Shown one piece after another: positions 51,945 to 64,000 of a stretch of DNA of 64,000 nt. Made by a program: the position numbers and the translations under genes. Origin of the DNA: Mimachlamys varia (lineage: Eukaryota > Mollusca > Bivalvia > Pectinida > Pectinidae); NCBI GenBank assembly GCA_947623455.1, contig OX392536.1:11961282-12025281 (forward strand). Direction: 5' to 3'. Each line of letters opens with the position of its first letter. Positions within the stretch are counted from its first letter, which is position 1. The notes under the pieces are model-generated. The model was not told where the DNA came from, ran no database searches, and worked only from the letters and a program-made list of their open reading frames with translations.

Positions 51945-52030
51945 AAAAAACCTGCTGCAGGAATCGAACCTACTAACTTCCGGTCGGCTGCAACTGAACG
52001 TTCTTCGAAATCCCCTTGCCACGAAAACTT
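51945..52030 (-). mobile_element. tRNA-like SINE head, minus strand
   Basis: On the minus strand a good B box GGTTCGATTCC (complement of 51959-51969) follows an A-box-like TGGCAAGGGG (about 52014-52023) at tRNA-like distance. It is followed by CTGCAGCAGG and a T6 run, a pol III stop. The acceptor stem does not close, so it is not a functional tRNA. Confidence 0.55.
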
Positions 52031-53323
52031 AGTCAACCTGAAAATTCTTTTTTATATCGTAATTACATTGTGTATGTCAGTGTGAAGTTGAGAGCAAATC
52101 AATGCAAAATAACTGAAGTAATTCATCCCTTAAACTTACACAAACAATAACTACAAATAGAAATCGCATTATTTGTAAGTCACGTTAATCGTGACCAGTG
52201 TTTACAGCCATGTAGCCCCTGTATATTAACTGGTAATGTCTCTATGACAGGACGTCACTGGGCGATTCCGTTGTCGTGTGTTACAAGTACACGTACACTG
52301 TAAAGGAGCCTCTACAGTCCGAGCCCGGATGTTTCCGTTTCACATTTATCAGATTAAAGAGGACATTGGAATAACTGTTATACGATTAGTTCTCACGATA
52401 AAACGCACAATATAAAACGACTAAAAGTTATGTGTTTACACATCCTGTCAAAGAAACCTGTACATGTAACGTACAAACCGCATATATATACCCTAGAGAA
52501 AATGTGAAAGGTACTTGTTACATGTATGTAAGTACCGTATATACATGTATATACATACCCCAGTGGGAATGCGAAAGATATACAAAACAAAGAATATAGT
52601 GTACATACCGTATACAAATTGAAAAGTGTCCTTACAGATACTCTTTTGAAATAAAAGGTGTATATATCAGGGGCGGCGATGACCAGTGGGAGAGTTTGAT
52701 TTAAAGGAAGAACTATCTATAGAGAGTTGAAGGTTGACTATCAATGAAGTATTAGATATATAATTGCGAAGGTTAGTTTAGGCAGATTGCTGAAGACAAA
52801 TAAAATTATATGATGCGGAACATTGTTATCGCGACACATTACAAGTTCTGTAGACTAATGATGTCTGTAACTAGATAAAATGTTTAACGGAATGTCTGTC
52901 AAAATCATCATAATAAATGATTTGGCAATCAACATATTTTGTTTCTAATAGGTGTAACATCGAAACAGGATTCACAGCCGAAAATGTTGGAAAGAATGGG
53001 ATAGCGCAAATAAAGTTAGTATTGGGGTACTTCAACAATGACCGACCAGCCCGCCAGTTACTACACTGTACACGTATAAATGATTAAACCATGCGGGGAC
53101 ACTCGACTCTAAAACAAACGTATTGTTGGGGAAGCGATATAAGTCAGCCCACTGCTCCTGTTTCACCGCCTAACAGCTGTTGGGGATATACAAGGGTAGA
53201 TCTGGAAGATGTATTACAGTATTAGTTGTGTTCCGTACCATCAGCACTTGTTGAATCATCCGGCTCTACCAAGGGACTCGTACAAAACAGCGCTAGCCGA
53301 CACTGTATGGAACCTTGGAGGAC
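52031..53323. other. Unannotated stretch with a TA-rich patch
   Basis: Low-complexity TATATACATGTATATACAT-type sequence at about 52440-52620 with repeated TACATGTA and ACCGTATA. Otherwise no feature. Confidence 0.45.
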
Positions 53324-53596
53324 GTGGATCTACCCGGTACAGAATATCGTCCGGACAATGTCCAGTACGTACTAGATTGGGATCTACCCGGTACAGAATA
53401 TCGTCCGGACAATGTCCAGCACGTACTAGATTGGGATCTACCTGGTACAGAATATCGTCCGGACAATGTCCAGTACGTACTAGATTGGGATCTACCCGGT
53501 ACAGAATATCGTCCGGACAATGTCCAGTACGTACTAGACTGGGAACTACCCGGTACAGAATACCGTCCGGACAATGTCCAGTACGTACTAGATTGG
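53324..53596 (+). repeat. 54-bp minisatellite, five copies
   Basis: Unit GATCTACCCGGTACAGAATA, TCGTCCGGACAATGTCCAGT, ACGTACTAGATTGG. 54 bp is 18 codons; two plus frames (DLPGTEYRPDNVQYVLDW and STRYRISSGQCPVRTRLG) and one minus frame (QSSTYWTLSGRYSVPGRS) stay open over all copies and into the flanks (53209-53740). Copies differ at only a few sites. Contains palindromes TCCGGA and GTACGTAC. Confidence 0.95.
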
Positions 53597-53811
53597 CGTT
53601 TCTCCTGCAGCAGATTCATAGGACACATTTTCGTTAATTTGTTAAGTAAACGTCGATTATGTAACAAGGAAATATGGGGCTGCCGTTGCTGTATATACTG
53701 GGTCTCCAGACGTGGTTTTATCAAGAGTAGGTTTCACTGAAAACTATGCCATGCAAACCGAAAAAAGAAAATGTCCTATCCAATGTCACGAATAAACAAA
53801 TGCTCATACTT

Positions 53812-53962
53812 AAGCGTCAACAAAAGTATAATCCAAAATGAGACAAAATATAAGCAAAGAAGATACATACTCGGAGACTTTAAACAAGAAACAGGAGACA
53901 AAGTGTTCCAGAATGGTAGGCGTGTTCCACTTCATCGACTACACCCACCATGTAAATCTAAG
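53812..53962 (+). mobile_element. ~348-bp dispersed family, partial copy F'
   Basis: AAGCGTCAACAAAAGTATAATCC through CACCCACCATGTAAATC, with small internal deletions. Directly upstream of copy F in the same orientation. Confidence 0.75.
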
Positions 53963-53972
53963 TTATTAAAAT

Positions 53973-54285
53973 AAATAAGAGAATACCGAAGCGTAAACAA
54001 AATCATAATCCAAACTCAAAATCGATTAAACCAGTGGCAAAATATGAACAAAGGAAAGATTTACACGGAGACTCTTACAAAAGTACAAGATAATAAGACC
54101 AGGTGTTCCGGAAAAATAAGCGTCTTCTGCTTCATCGACGACACCCGCCATGTAAATCTTTGTCACATCCATGCAAACATCAAGTTCTCAAAATGAGAAC
54201 CGAGTATCATTGGCAATCACAACAATGAGCTAATGAGCATACTCAAAAACGTCCAATTTCATATCACTTAAAGATACAGAATATT
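53973..54285 (+). mobile_element. ~348-bp dispersed family, copy F
   Basis: AATAAGAGAATACCGAAGCG at the left, core GTCTTCTGCTTCATCGACGA, right part up to AAAGATACAGAATATT. The last ~50 bp are missing. Confidence 0.9.
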
Positions 54286-54582
54286 AAAATTATTAAAGTA
54301 AATGTTTTCCTTGGTCCATGTTATAGCGGGTGTAGATGTTGCAATAATGTTATCTTCTGCACGCCAAACACAGCTATTCTAATATTGGAGACGATACCGA
54401 TCTCCTTTTATCAATATGTGTAAAGAAATATGAACATGTCTTTTATGTACAAACATCCCATATTGTTCGGAATAGGCAGAAAAAATGATAAAACAATTAA
54501 TGGGTTGATTATAACGATACCTACCTTGAAGATAGGAAGATTACTGTTAACATGTAAAGCAACCTTCATTTACCATTTTACT

Positions 54583-54903
54583 GTAGTAAAACAGTAGTGA
54601 AACAGTACAACAGTAGGAAAACAGTAGTGAAGCAGTAGGAAAACAGTAGTGAAACAGTAGTAAAACAGTAGTGAAACAGTAGTAAAAGAGTATTAAAACA
54701 TCAGTAAAACAGTATTAAAACAGCAGTGAAACAGAAGTAAAAGAGTATTAAAACATCAGTAAAACAGTATTAAAACAGCAGTGAAACAGTACAACAGTAG
54801 TAAAACAGTAGTGAAACAGTAGTAAAACAGTAGTGAAACAGTAGTAAAAGAGTATTAAAACATCAGTAAAACAGTATTAAAACAGCAGTGAAACAGTAGT
54901 ACA
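54583..54903 (+). repeat. 11-bp minisatellite with internal block duplications
   Basis: Unit ACAGTAGTAAA or ACAGTAGTGAA. A larger block starting AGTAAAAGAGTATTAAAACA recurs at 54681, 54736 and 54843. Confidence 0.93.
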
Positions 54904-57900
54904 ACTTTCCTTCTTTCATCATAAAGTAGGTTTGGAAATTAGAAAAACAAACCAGTATCTAAACCTATCCTCAGCTACAGGTGTTGAGCTGATATTGCGT
55001 GATATATATTTAAAATACATCCTTAACTGTCAATATCCTATAGTTGAGTCATATAAAGGTGGTAATTTTAATTATTTCAGATTGTGAAATATTCGAAACT
55101 GCGAAGTCATATCTCGATATAGACTGGTATACAGATATTGGATACTGGTAGCCAGTGTACTCTCGAAATAAAACAAACCAGTGTGAAGTGAATATGAAAT
55201 TTATACGAGCGTACTCAAATGTAGATCAATATATAAACTAGAAAGGAAATCATTGAGAAAACAAAACACTTAAACATTACTCGAAACACCAGTTTGATTT
55301 AATCCTCCGTTTTTTAAAAAACAAACGATCTTTATGAATTGATTGAGTTACATTCACTTTTCATTCCTTCACATATGAGTTAATTCATTTTGTAATGCCT
55401 GAATAAAATTACGCGAAGCATGCAAGGTCATAAAAAAGTTTTATCATGGTTAAATAGTCCGAACTCAATGACAAGGTCATTTGTCATTCTTCATGAGTAT
55501 GATCCAATTATAGCCAGTTAAGTGATATACGATGTAAGATCAAAGGAAACGTTTAAATTACACGAACCATAAAAAACAAAAGCAATATCCTAATGATCTA
55601 AATCAATATTTGTAGACCACTTGTTTGTTTACACACGAGAGTTCCGACGAGAGTTCCAATGTGTTTGCCAACAACTGGCCTTCTATTACATCAATAACGC
55701 GGATGGGCGGCGCTCAAGTGACCGTATGAATAACCAGAGTTAAAGAGGATACCTTCACCGGCTTCAAAGGGCGCGCAGTGGTGAGTGAGGTACCCCAGCC
55801 ATATATCCACGACAAGTGATTCAACATACTGTAAATGTTCGTGGATCTGGAATCAGCCAAGGATTCTTCTCTTGTGTCCATTAAGGAGGCTCCATACACC
55901 AGAAATTAATCGGCATAATTCGTTAAACCTTTCACAACATAAGCAACTGTTTTAAGTTCGTCAAATAAAAATATACACATTCTTGTACATTCGAGAATGT
56001 TTAAAAGAAAAATAAACATTACCAAAAACACAAACCAAAATTTGTGTTTTCGTCAATTTAAGCGTTTTCAATGTTTTTGGTATGTGGCATTATTAATCTT
56101 ATATTATATCTAGTATTATATTTAGTATCATACTTCTAACTTATAATCCCCACATTCTGACAGCAATGGTTATGACCGAAATTCAACCCGACGACAGGGA
56201 CTGGTTTGTCCAGGAAAGATAACTTCTGCTTCAAGACGAAAATTATTGAAACAGTGGTGCAGCATATTTGCATATTCAAATATCTCCATTAAAATCAACA
56301 CATATCTTATTACAAACAACCAGAAATGACTTCTATTATAATGCTAAGTAATCCCAGTACTCTGGCAATACTAGTTAAAACCAAACTCAACCCAGCCTCA
56401 GTTATTAGCCAGTAATTAATATAATAAAAAGATTTATGTGATTTTCATTTAAGGCAACAACTCGTACTGAAATCTCTAAATAAGCACAAAACTTTAACTT
56501 GAGTTTGACAGGATTCCAAGCTGAGTCATCAAATTAATAGATACAATTAATTGAACTTCAATCGCATATAACTTAAGAATGAATAGCTGGATCATCACCA
56601 AATTAAAAAAATTACCTGAATTTCATCATTTTAAATCGACATACTAAATTACATTTCGATATCGCCATTCATTAATTAGTAAATTGATGGAAGCGAGATT
56701 ATGACAGAATGACAGAATGATGACCAAGGTTAAAATCACACGCCCTTGGCCATTTAATGGCTGGCGCAAAAAGGAATTCGCAGTGAAAATCATAAGCACG
56801 CGATGTACATGGGTGAAGTCAGTACACAACACATCCATGTTTGCATTGTACATACGCGTCATATGCCTATTTTGAAGCCGGATTTTCTTATATCAAAGTC
56901 TTCTTGTGAGTCAATTTATGTCTATTTATAGAAATATTTATCTTTGAAGAAAATGCAATTTCATATTTCATAGAAGAGTCTTGATATTTGGTTTTGACAT
57001 ATCCTCGTCATACGCGTTTACTATTGTTTTTCAGGTGTAGCTATGATATGCCATACAGAAATGATGAACCGGTGTACATACACATTTCGTTCGAGATAAC
57101 TGAGTCTGCTGCACTTTTTCTATACCAAAACAATAGACGCTGTATCAGTGATGACATGGCGTCGAGTAACATTTAAATGACATGGTAACCTTTTTCATAT
57201 CCCTGCAACGAAGTTGGGGGGATGAATCAGTCTGCCTGTGAACTTTGAACACGTGTTTATCCTCAAATAACTATTGTCCCCATGAGTCGTTGTAGTCCTT
57301 CAATATTTACCTGAGTAATGACCCTTTTCCTCTGTGGACGATACATTACTGAAATGGATAATAATCAAATAGCAGATATTTTGTATACTCTCATAGGTTT
57401 TAATGTTTTAGGCATTAATGAAATTCGTTCAGATGTCGAAGGTTGCAGATGAGAAACAGTTCTGAAATTGGATGGCACTTTTGACCGTGAACGTTATCTT
57501 AATGAATCCCTTATAAATGATGCGGTTTCTGTGGCCTGTGGTGTAAAGGGGGAAATATTCAAAGATATGCCAAGGTGATGACAACAGTCCCTCTGAGTCT
57601 AATTTTGTATGAATTTGTAGATTAGGCAATAATAGCACTTTAAATTATATGCAATCACAATTTCCGACTAACACGGGTCAACTTGGAGGACTTCTGTACT
57701 GGTCACCATTACACTTATAACTTGTTCATATGCGTTTTAATTTTTTTTATGATTTTACTTTTTTATGAATAATTTTGTTAATACCATTACTTTTAAATCG
57801 TTAAACGGGAGGCATCACATACAAATCTAGTTGTCTCAAAACAACTGTGTTTTGTACACACATAACATTGAAACATGATAACTTTCAGGACTATATATTC

Positions 57901-60480
57901 ATATTTCGAAGATAACTAACTGAGCGATACTGCATTTGCTAATGTTCTCGGTGATGATAAATATTTATATACACTTTCAGGCTGTAAGTAACCCCCACTA
58001 GGCAATAAACAGCTGGAATGTTAGGGTGTTAGTTAGCCCATAGTACTACCATAAAACATAGCAGATTCAATAGCCTCAAATACATGTAACTAGTTGGTCA
58101 TTTGCTTTAAAAAAATAATTTCTCTAAAAGTAGTAATGGTCCCAAAATTGATTGCTCTTGCCATAATAACATATGTATGTTGGAGTCAATTCATTTTCAA
58201 ATATTTAGCCGGAAGTCAATTTGGACTTTAATAAAAAAAAAGTCTGTGGAATGTTTGCTGTTTTAAAGCTGTAAATATGTGTTTCCTTCTGTGTGATAGG
58301 CTAAAAGGTTTTCAAAGGGGACACCCTCCAAGTCGAAATAGAAGTCGTTTGTTGTTGTTGTCGTTGCTGATTGTTTTGAATAATTGCAAGAAAACACAAA
58401 CTGAGTTGGCGTAACTATTCAATGTGAAGTTTTCAACCGTACAAAAACGTAATAGAGGTGATGAAGGGTGTTTGGTTGTCTGTGTTACGTGTATCGATCC
58501 GAGAGACTTGATCATACATAGAGCGCTAGGCAGCTAGTGAGGGCAGCCGTCTTTTAGGGGATTGTTACAAACTGCGTTCTATGAATCGCAGAGGTGGCTG
58601 TACTTTTTAAGAATCAATTCGATGTGTTTGGTGAATTTCGCTTGACGGACTCAAACTTTGTTAAACCATCTAGAAGTTCCTCTCTGTTGATAAACCCACA
58701 CATGTTATAATGAGCTTTTACAAGGAAAAATGATTACAACTCTTTTTTTTATCTTAATGAAACACAAAATGGACGCCAGACAAACACTAATTCAATAAAA
58801 GTAAAAAAGGGGACATTGGATGCCATCAATTGAAGTCACAAACTGATGCCTCGTCAACCTGCCCATAAGCCTAAATTACGTTGAGAAGTATCTGTTCATT
58901 ACGTACTGTATTGTTGTTTAGTCTTGTTCCGCTGTGCCGTGTCAGTGGTAGACTAACTCTGTACTGTAAAAGGTTAACCATATCTTACCTAGAAGCGATG
59001 TTACATGTCTTAAGGTGCTGAGAGAAATGTCTCATTAGATGTGAAGGAAATAGATGTAGACGTGTTTGATTATTTTCTCTTTCTGTGTCTTATATGTGGC
59101 GTAATAACGTAGTGAAACTGTTAGAAATCGACTATATTTTCAAGACTGTTTAAAAATCAATTCAGCATCCAAACGATTGGTGTAACTTTTAGGATGTACA
59201 CCTCTGAGGATTCGGTCACGTTCAAGTCTGGTTTGGATCCCATGTTAGGGTTTTATGTTATATTGGAAAAAGATGATCAACTTCAATAGCAAATGAATTA
59301 AAAAAACAATCTTAATTCAGCAGCCATTTTGAAAATGCGTATTGCACTTCGCGAAAGGCAGAAATGTCACCTTTTTGATTTTTTAATGCTAGATTAGTCT
59401 CTTATAAGTGTGTTTTCAGTGTTTCACCATTTTTAATCAAAGTAAGTTCATTGTTGGCGTACAACTTTATAATGTTCACTATCATGGAAATATTATGCAA
59501 AAAGTGGATAATTAAGCAATTTTGGTATTTTTTTATTTGGTTTTTTGTGTAACAGTATTAACATTTATTTTTGACACATAAATTGTTAAAAGAAACCACA
59601 AATAGTAATGAGACAAAAATGAAGTTGAAAAGCAAAACCTTTTCTATTAACCGTTAAATCTGAAAAAATGGGAAAGGGTAACTCAATTTCCTTTATTTAA
59701 ACCATTAAATAAGATATTTTTATTTCCATAATGTCAAAGAAAATACTTTTTACTCAGATTTGGAGGATATTGTATGAAGCTGTCCTGTAATTGGCCAAGA
59801 CTACACAAAATCACTTTAAATCACTTATTATGTCAAATTGGTATCTTTGACGGATCATAACACAAAAACGAGCACACCGGCATATCATTTTCTTCGCATA
59901 TTTTGCCATTCCATAAGCTAAATGAAGACAATGTATGTCGCGGTATAGACCGTAGGTTACCGGGAAAGCGTACACTTGTGAAATCGAACCCTGACCGATA
60001 GTGAGTGGCGCAACTCTCCTTAACTCTCGGATTGTTTTTCGATTCACCTCGTCGGTTATTATTGAAGGAGTCAGTTGTCAAAACAGTTATCCATTCCACT
60101 GTATTGGCGACGGACACAATCGTGTGTTATCTCCTAATGATATTTACATGCATTTCGATTTGTGTTTTGCTGCTTATCTCTCGTGAGAAAATAGCCGATC
60201 GCATACAAATATTGACAGTCTTTTCCATATCGTTTTTTACCTTGGATTGACACAGACTCTGACGTTGCTGATAACTACAATTTAGTGTCGCCTGTTCTTC
60301 ATAATTACATAAGATGGGTTCTGTAATAGGTACAATAATGAGGAGTACGTGGAGGAGTTTTATACTGGACATTAAACAGGGACCTGCAATACAAAGGCAT
60401 TGCTTAACTACACGAAACAATATAGTTGACATAGAACGATAAAATCAAACTGTCAATGAATGAGAAATAGTGATGCAGAT
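54904..60480. other. Long stretch without recognised features
   Basis: AT-rich, no tandem arrays or inverted-repeat elements that I could see. Short open frames (up to 94 codons) have no recognisable motif. The frames at 55714-55899 (minus) were looked at closely and left unassigned. A solitary B-box-like site lies near 59980 on the minus strand. Confidence 0.4.
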
Positions 60481-60553
60481 AGTGCCGTCGCTCAGGCTCG
60501 AATCTGCGACCCTTGATTCTCCAGCCCAAGGCTCTGCCGCTGAGCTAAAGAGA
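60481..60553 (-). mobile_element. tRNA-like sequence, minus strand
   Basis: On the minus strand: TAGCTCAGCGGCAGAGC (A box with a proper D-arm, GCTC/GAGC) and GATTCGAGCCTG (B box). A weak 4-bp anticodon stem could present GGA. The T-stem has an irregular 8-base loop and the acceptor stem does not close well. Best read as a tRNA pseudogene or SINE head. Lies just beside copy G of the dispersed family. Confidence 0.6.
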
Positions 60554-60575
60554 AGTTTTCCCACAGCCCATGCTT

Positions 60576-60927
60576 AAAAAATCAGAGAATACCAAAGCGT
60601 CAACAAAACCACAATTCGAACTCAAAATCGATTAAACTAGGGTCAAAACAGAAACAAAAGAAAGATTTACATGGAGACTCTCGTAGAAGCACAAGAGAAT
60701 AAGACCAGGTGTTCCGTAAGAGTAAGCGTCTTCTGCTTCATCGACGACACCCGCCATGTAAATCTTGGTTACATCCAAGTAAGCATCAATCATCTAAATG
60801 AGAACCGAGTCATCATTGTCATGACAACAAGTAAACACACTAACACGCAAACTCAAAAACGTCCATCTTTATATCACACAAAGATACAGAATATTTCTCG
60901 ATGAGATCAAGATGGCGACCATAAAAC
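60576..60927 (+). mobile_element. ~348-bp dispersed family, copy G (full length)
   Basis: From AAAAAATCAGAGAATACC to AAGATGGCGACCATAAAAC. Core: AATAAGACCAGGTGTTCCG, AGTAAGCGTCTTCTGCTTCA, TCGACGACACCCGCCATG. With copy C it sets both ends. A 77-codon open frame over it is a by-product. Confidence 0.92.
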
Positions 60928-61424
60928 ATGCTCATAGGCTTCATCAACCTGCATAAAATGCACCCTAATCCATGCACATCTTTTACACAAGTATCAGCCA
61001 CAGGTGACATTGCGCAACTAGTTTATCTGGTTCATTCATATAGTTCCAAACGTTGTTAATTTGAAGTTTAAAAAAAACTTATGCTATATCTGGATATTCG
61101 TTATTTTTCTATTTTACTGATCAGTTTTATAGTTACCACTTCTGTACAAGAATCACAAGGTTAAGCTAAATAACATTATATTCTACGTCTAGGCATCAGT
61201 ATACATCTTGTTTTAAGTTAATACGAATATATATTCATACGATGAAAAAAACAAAATGCTACAAAAGTATCGATTGTAATGGGGGACCATTACAGAAGTC
61301 CCGCAGTTTGGATCGTATTAACTGTTACCTGTCGTAGAGGTCTTCTGTTATCTAGGCCATTGTCCTCTCTGATCCTTCACAAAGTAAAGGTATTGCTGAA
61401 ATTCATGAAAAGAGGACACTCTTT
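60928..61424. other. Unannotated stretch
   Basis: AT-rich; nothing recognised. Confidence 0.45.
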
Positions 61425-61725
61425 TTTCGACCAATCAGAGGCCAGAAAATGGTGACCATTTCTTGAATTGCAAAGCCCAAGTTGCGATGTTCGTAGAGTC
61501 ATATCACACCTACAAACTAAATTTGAGCAAAGTTAGACACAATCTAACTTTCGACCAATTAGAAACCAGGAAATGGCGTACATTTTGTTGAATCTCGAAA
61601 CCCAAGGTATGTACTGTAGGTTGTTGTTTGTAGAGTCATAACCCCTTACATACCAAATTTGAGTGAAATCGGGCACATGTATCTAAATTTTAACCAATCA
61701 AAAATTATTATATGGCAGACATTTT
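61425..61725 (+). repeat. Three diverged ~125-137-bp direct repeats
   Basis: Anchors CGACCAATCAGAGGCCAGAA (61429), CGACCAATTAGAAACCAGGA (61553) and TAACCAATCAAAAATTAT (61690). Two units share GTAGAGTCATA...CCTACA/CCTTACATACCAAATTTGAG and an AATCTCGAAACCCAAG-like motif. Probably internal repeats of an old dispersed element. Confidence 0.65.
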
Positions 61726-61760
61726 AGATGCGCAACTGCATACTCGTATGGAGTTTCATT

Positions 61761-61796
61761 AGAAGAAGAAGAAGAAGAAGAAGAAGAAGAAGAAGA
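61761..61796 (+). repeat. (AGA)12 microsatellite
   Basis: About twelve uninterrupted AGA triplets followed by AAAA. Confidence 0.97.
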
Positions 61797-64000
61797 AAAA
61801 CGATAAACCCCCCTTCATTGATAAAGGTTAAATATGAGCATCTGGTGGACCTAGTGGGATCCTCGTGAGGTCTTCGAGCTCGATACAGAATTGCAGCACA
61901 TGTCATTAATCTGTTTTATGATACATTGTTCGACGGTGGAAGTAATACCATTCTTCATAGAAGGCGCTTGATATCACCCAAGTGGCTTCAAATGATAGCT
62001 AGTCATACTCTCCAAAACACAGTAATGTAAGTATGGGTTAGGCTATAAGATTACCTGCCGTCACAGCTGCAGTAAGTTTATAGGGTATGCTGTATTTACT
62101 TGTTTTGCGTACTTGTCAATTCTCTGTCTAGATTAACCATTTTGTTGAGATTTACTGTTTGCTTGAACTCGATTTAAAAAAAAACTAATATTTCTAAGAA
62201 ATCTATTGGAAATAAAACTGCAAAAGATTCGGTATATAATCGGCGCAGTTTTATAGATAATCATAATATACAATCCAAAAAAAACCCAAACTAACTGATT
62301 TTCTGAATTTTTTAAGAACTCTGGCATATGCATGGCTTTGACACAAACACATGGTGACAGATACCGTTGTAAAACTGTACAAATATATGCATTGTCACAT
62401 CCAGGATATTATCAAGTTTCTGCCTGTTCTTCTGTTTAAAGTTACTATTCCGTATTACGTACGGAAAAAAACTGAATGATATTAAAATGATATATTTCAT
62501 TCATATTATTATTGTGATTTAGAAACTTATGTCATATATTTATGTCAGCTACAGAGGTAACTCGTACCTTACCGGGTATAGTGTAGAAGCCACCTGTACA
62601 TCTGTTTAAGCGAATTCACGAAATCAACCTTATGACGATTATGGCTTTAAATGGTTAAAGGTGAAATGAATACGATTGTCAGTCAGTTCACACATGTCAA
62701 GGACAAACCTTGCTTTTTCATAGTGGGGACAAACCATTCTTATTATATGGTTTCCATCTCAGTGCCATCTTGTTACATTTTGATTGTAGAATAGATTTAT
62801 TTTTACTATAGGGAAATCTATAATTCAGAATTCAAACACGATTAGGGTGAAACTGCCTTCATTCATCATTATCTTCCTCCTTCATTATATATCCCACCAT
62901 ATAACACACATACGTTGTTTGTTTTTTAATCAAACACTAGATACGTACAGAACCTATCTGTGAAATTATCAACGGTTCATCTGTGATTAAAGGCGTATTA
63001 TGAACCACTGCAAGTGGTCAAGGCACTCCGTTTGTATGAAGAAAAAAACCCAATGCAACTTTCGTTGTATCAGAATTTAAAACAGCCATTCCAAGAACTA
63101 CTGTCTGTTGTGTAAATATCAATAAGTCGTTTAATCATAAAATGTCAGATACAGTGATAAACAAACGATAGTCATATGGCAAACTAAATATCAACGTATG
63201 TCACGCCAATAATACCGGAAGTAGTATCTCAGAAATCTCATTTCCGGTAAAGCTATCATCTCAGATGATTAATGAAAATGGAAACAGGGTCAAAGATTTG
63301 TTGCATTACCTCCAGGAAGAGGCATTAGGATAACAATGGGGATGTGAGCGATAATGAAGATAACATTTAAGTGAGGGGACATACTCCAGTAGATCTGAGC
63401 TCGCTACAGCTAATTCACAGACATTTCTATTGACATGTCATCAATATATCACACATATAACAAATAACATTAGCAATTAAATCATGTCGTTTGTGATATG
63501 CAAATGTCATTCAAAATAGATATTTTATTAATCGTTTAAACGTGCGTGATAAATTCATAGTTCCAGGTCCCAGTACGCATTTATGGCCACGCGTTTGTTA
63601 ATTGGTAGTCTACATTGTGTCTGCTGGCTTTACGTGATATCAAATATATCATTAGTACTGCCTGTCACTGATTCCATGGAAGCTTAGGCACAGTACATAC
63701 AGATTCTATTTTGAGAATTATTCAAGAGAGTTCTGGTATGATACAGTGTCCACCCCCGCCGCCACTGACGTCATAGGTTCGCTGACACACGACATGGACA
63801 TTATATTACACGTTTTTAGTCAGATGTTAGTAGTATGTTCCATAATAATTGAAATTCACAATAAGTAATGAATACCGGGGATTCAAATATTTACTCAAAT
63901 CGAGATTTCAACATACATAAACATTTATGTTTGTGTGTCTGTGTACATGTAATAGCGGATAATATACGCGACTAATATTCGCTTTTAGGTACTTTTTTTG
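61797..64000. other. Unannotated stretch to window end
   Basis: AT-rich, no recognised repeats or genes. Confidence 0.45.

Noticed and set aside
55714..55899. Minus-strand frame containing WIYGWGTSLTTARPLKP, suggestive of a trypsin-like GWG motif
   Set aside because: Only a few residues resemble the family; no catalytic residues or flanking exons were found, and another frame over the same DNA is equally open.
59970..60010. B-box-like GGGTTCGATTTC on the minus strand
   Set aside because: No A box at the right distance and no stem structure.
60671..60904. 77-codon frame with VSVFCFIDDTRHVNLG
   Set aside because: It is a translation of the dispersed repeat copy G; the same peptide appears wherever the repeat occurs and is not a gene.
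1..64000. Telomeric (TTAGGG)n or rRNA gene sequence
   Set aside because: Neither was seen in the window.

Overview
The window looks like non-coding, repeat-dominated nuclear DNA of an animal. It is AT-rich, shows no operon-like gene spacing, contains tRNA-derived promoter heads and a non-LTR retrotransposon remnant, and carries many small foldback or inverted-repeat elements. From memory of interspersed repeats (an element whose head reads like GGCCCAGAGGG...ATCGCTCACCT, and a ~348-bp family containing AAGCGTCTTCTGCTTCATCG) I infer a mollusc, most likely a bivalve. That is recollection, not a database result. I see no convincing intact protein-coding gene, rRNA gene or functional tRNA gene.

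About one third of the window (roughly 20.6 kb) is tandem repeat, in at least nine families with unrelated monomers: 27 bp (1-7378, entered mid-array, broken by a 519-bp insertion), 61 bp (13427-16816), 57 bp (18588-24140), 21 bp (28981-29822), a second unrelated 27 bp (32416-34006), 35 bp (44720-46452), 23 bp (47668-47762), 54 bp (53324-53596) and 11 bp (54583-54903). Several arrays have higher-order structure: a ~1.8-kb block repeated at a 2160-bp offset in the first array, a 366-bp six-mer in the 61-bp array, a nearly identical 2577-bp duplication in the 57-bp array, and a 177-bp duplication in the 21-bp array. Where the monomer is a multiple of three, long stop-free frames appear, often on both strands. 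I read these as a consequence of periodicity, not as genes.

Between the arrays lie mobile-element remains: a ~150-bp palindrome inside the 519-bp insertion (1571-2089); a complex foldback with an inverted core (8222-9027); a degenerate inverted-repeat element (9979-10246); a tRNA-derived SINE-like head (10363-10464); a composite dispersed element with internal tandem units (10528-12132), interrupted by a 321-bp inverted-repeat transposon with a 9-bp target duplication (11712-12032); a reverse-transcriptase remnant (25385-25975, minus strand); a 3.1-kb element with 29-bp perfect terminal inverted repeats (36767-39908); three further small inverted-repeat elements (40186, 42374, 46673); other tRNA-like heads (36538, 51945, 60481); and eight copies or fragments of the ~348-bp dispersed family.

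I found no evidence of a new protein-based system. The most unusual content is structural: the density and diversity of satellites in 64 kb, their recent segmental homogenisation, the nested insertions, and the 3.1-kb inverted-repeat element with repeated subterminal motifs and decayed coding stretches. Array lengths may be affected by assembly.
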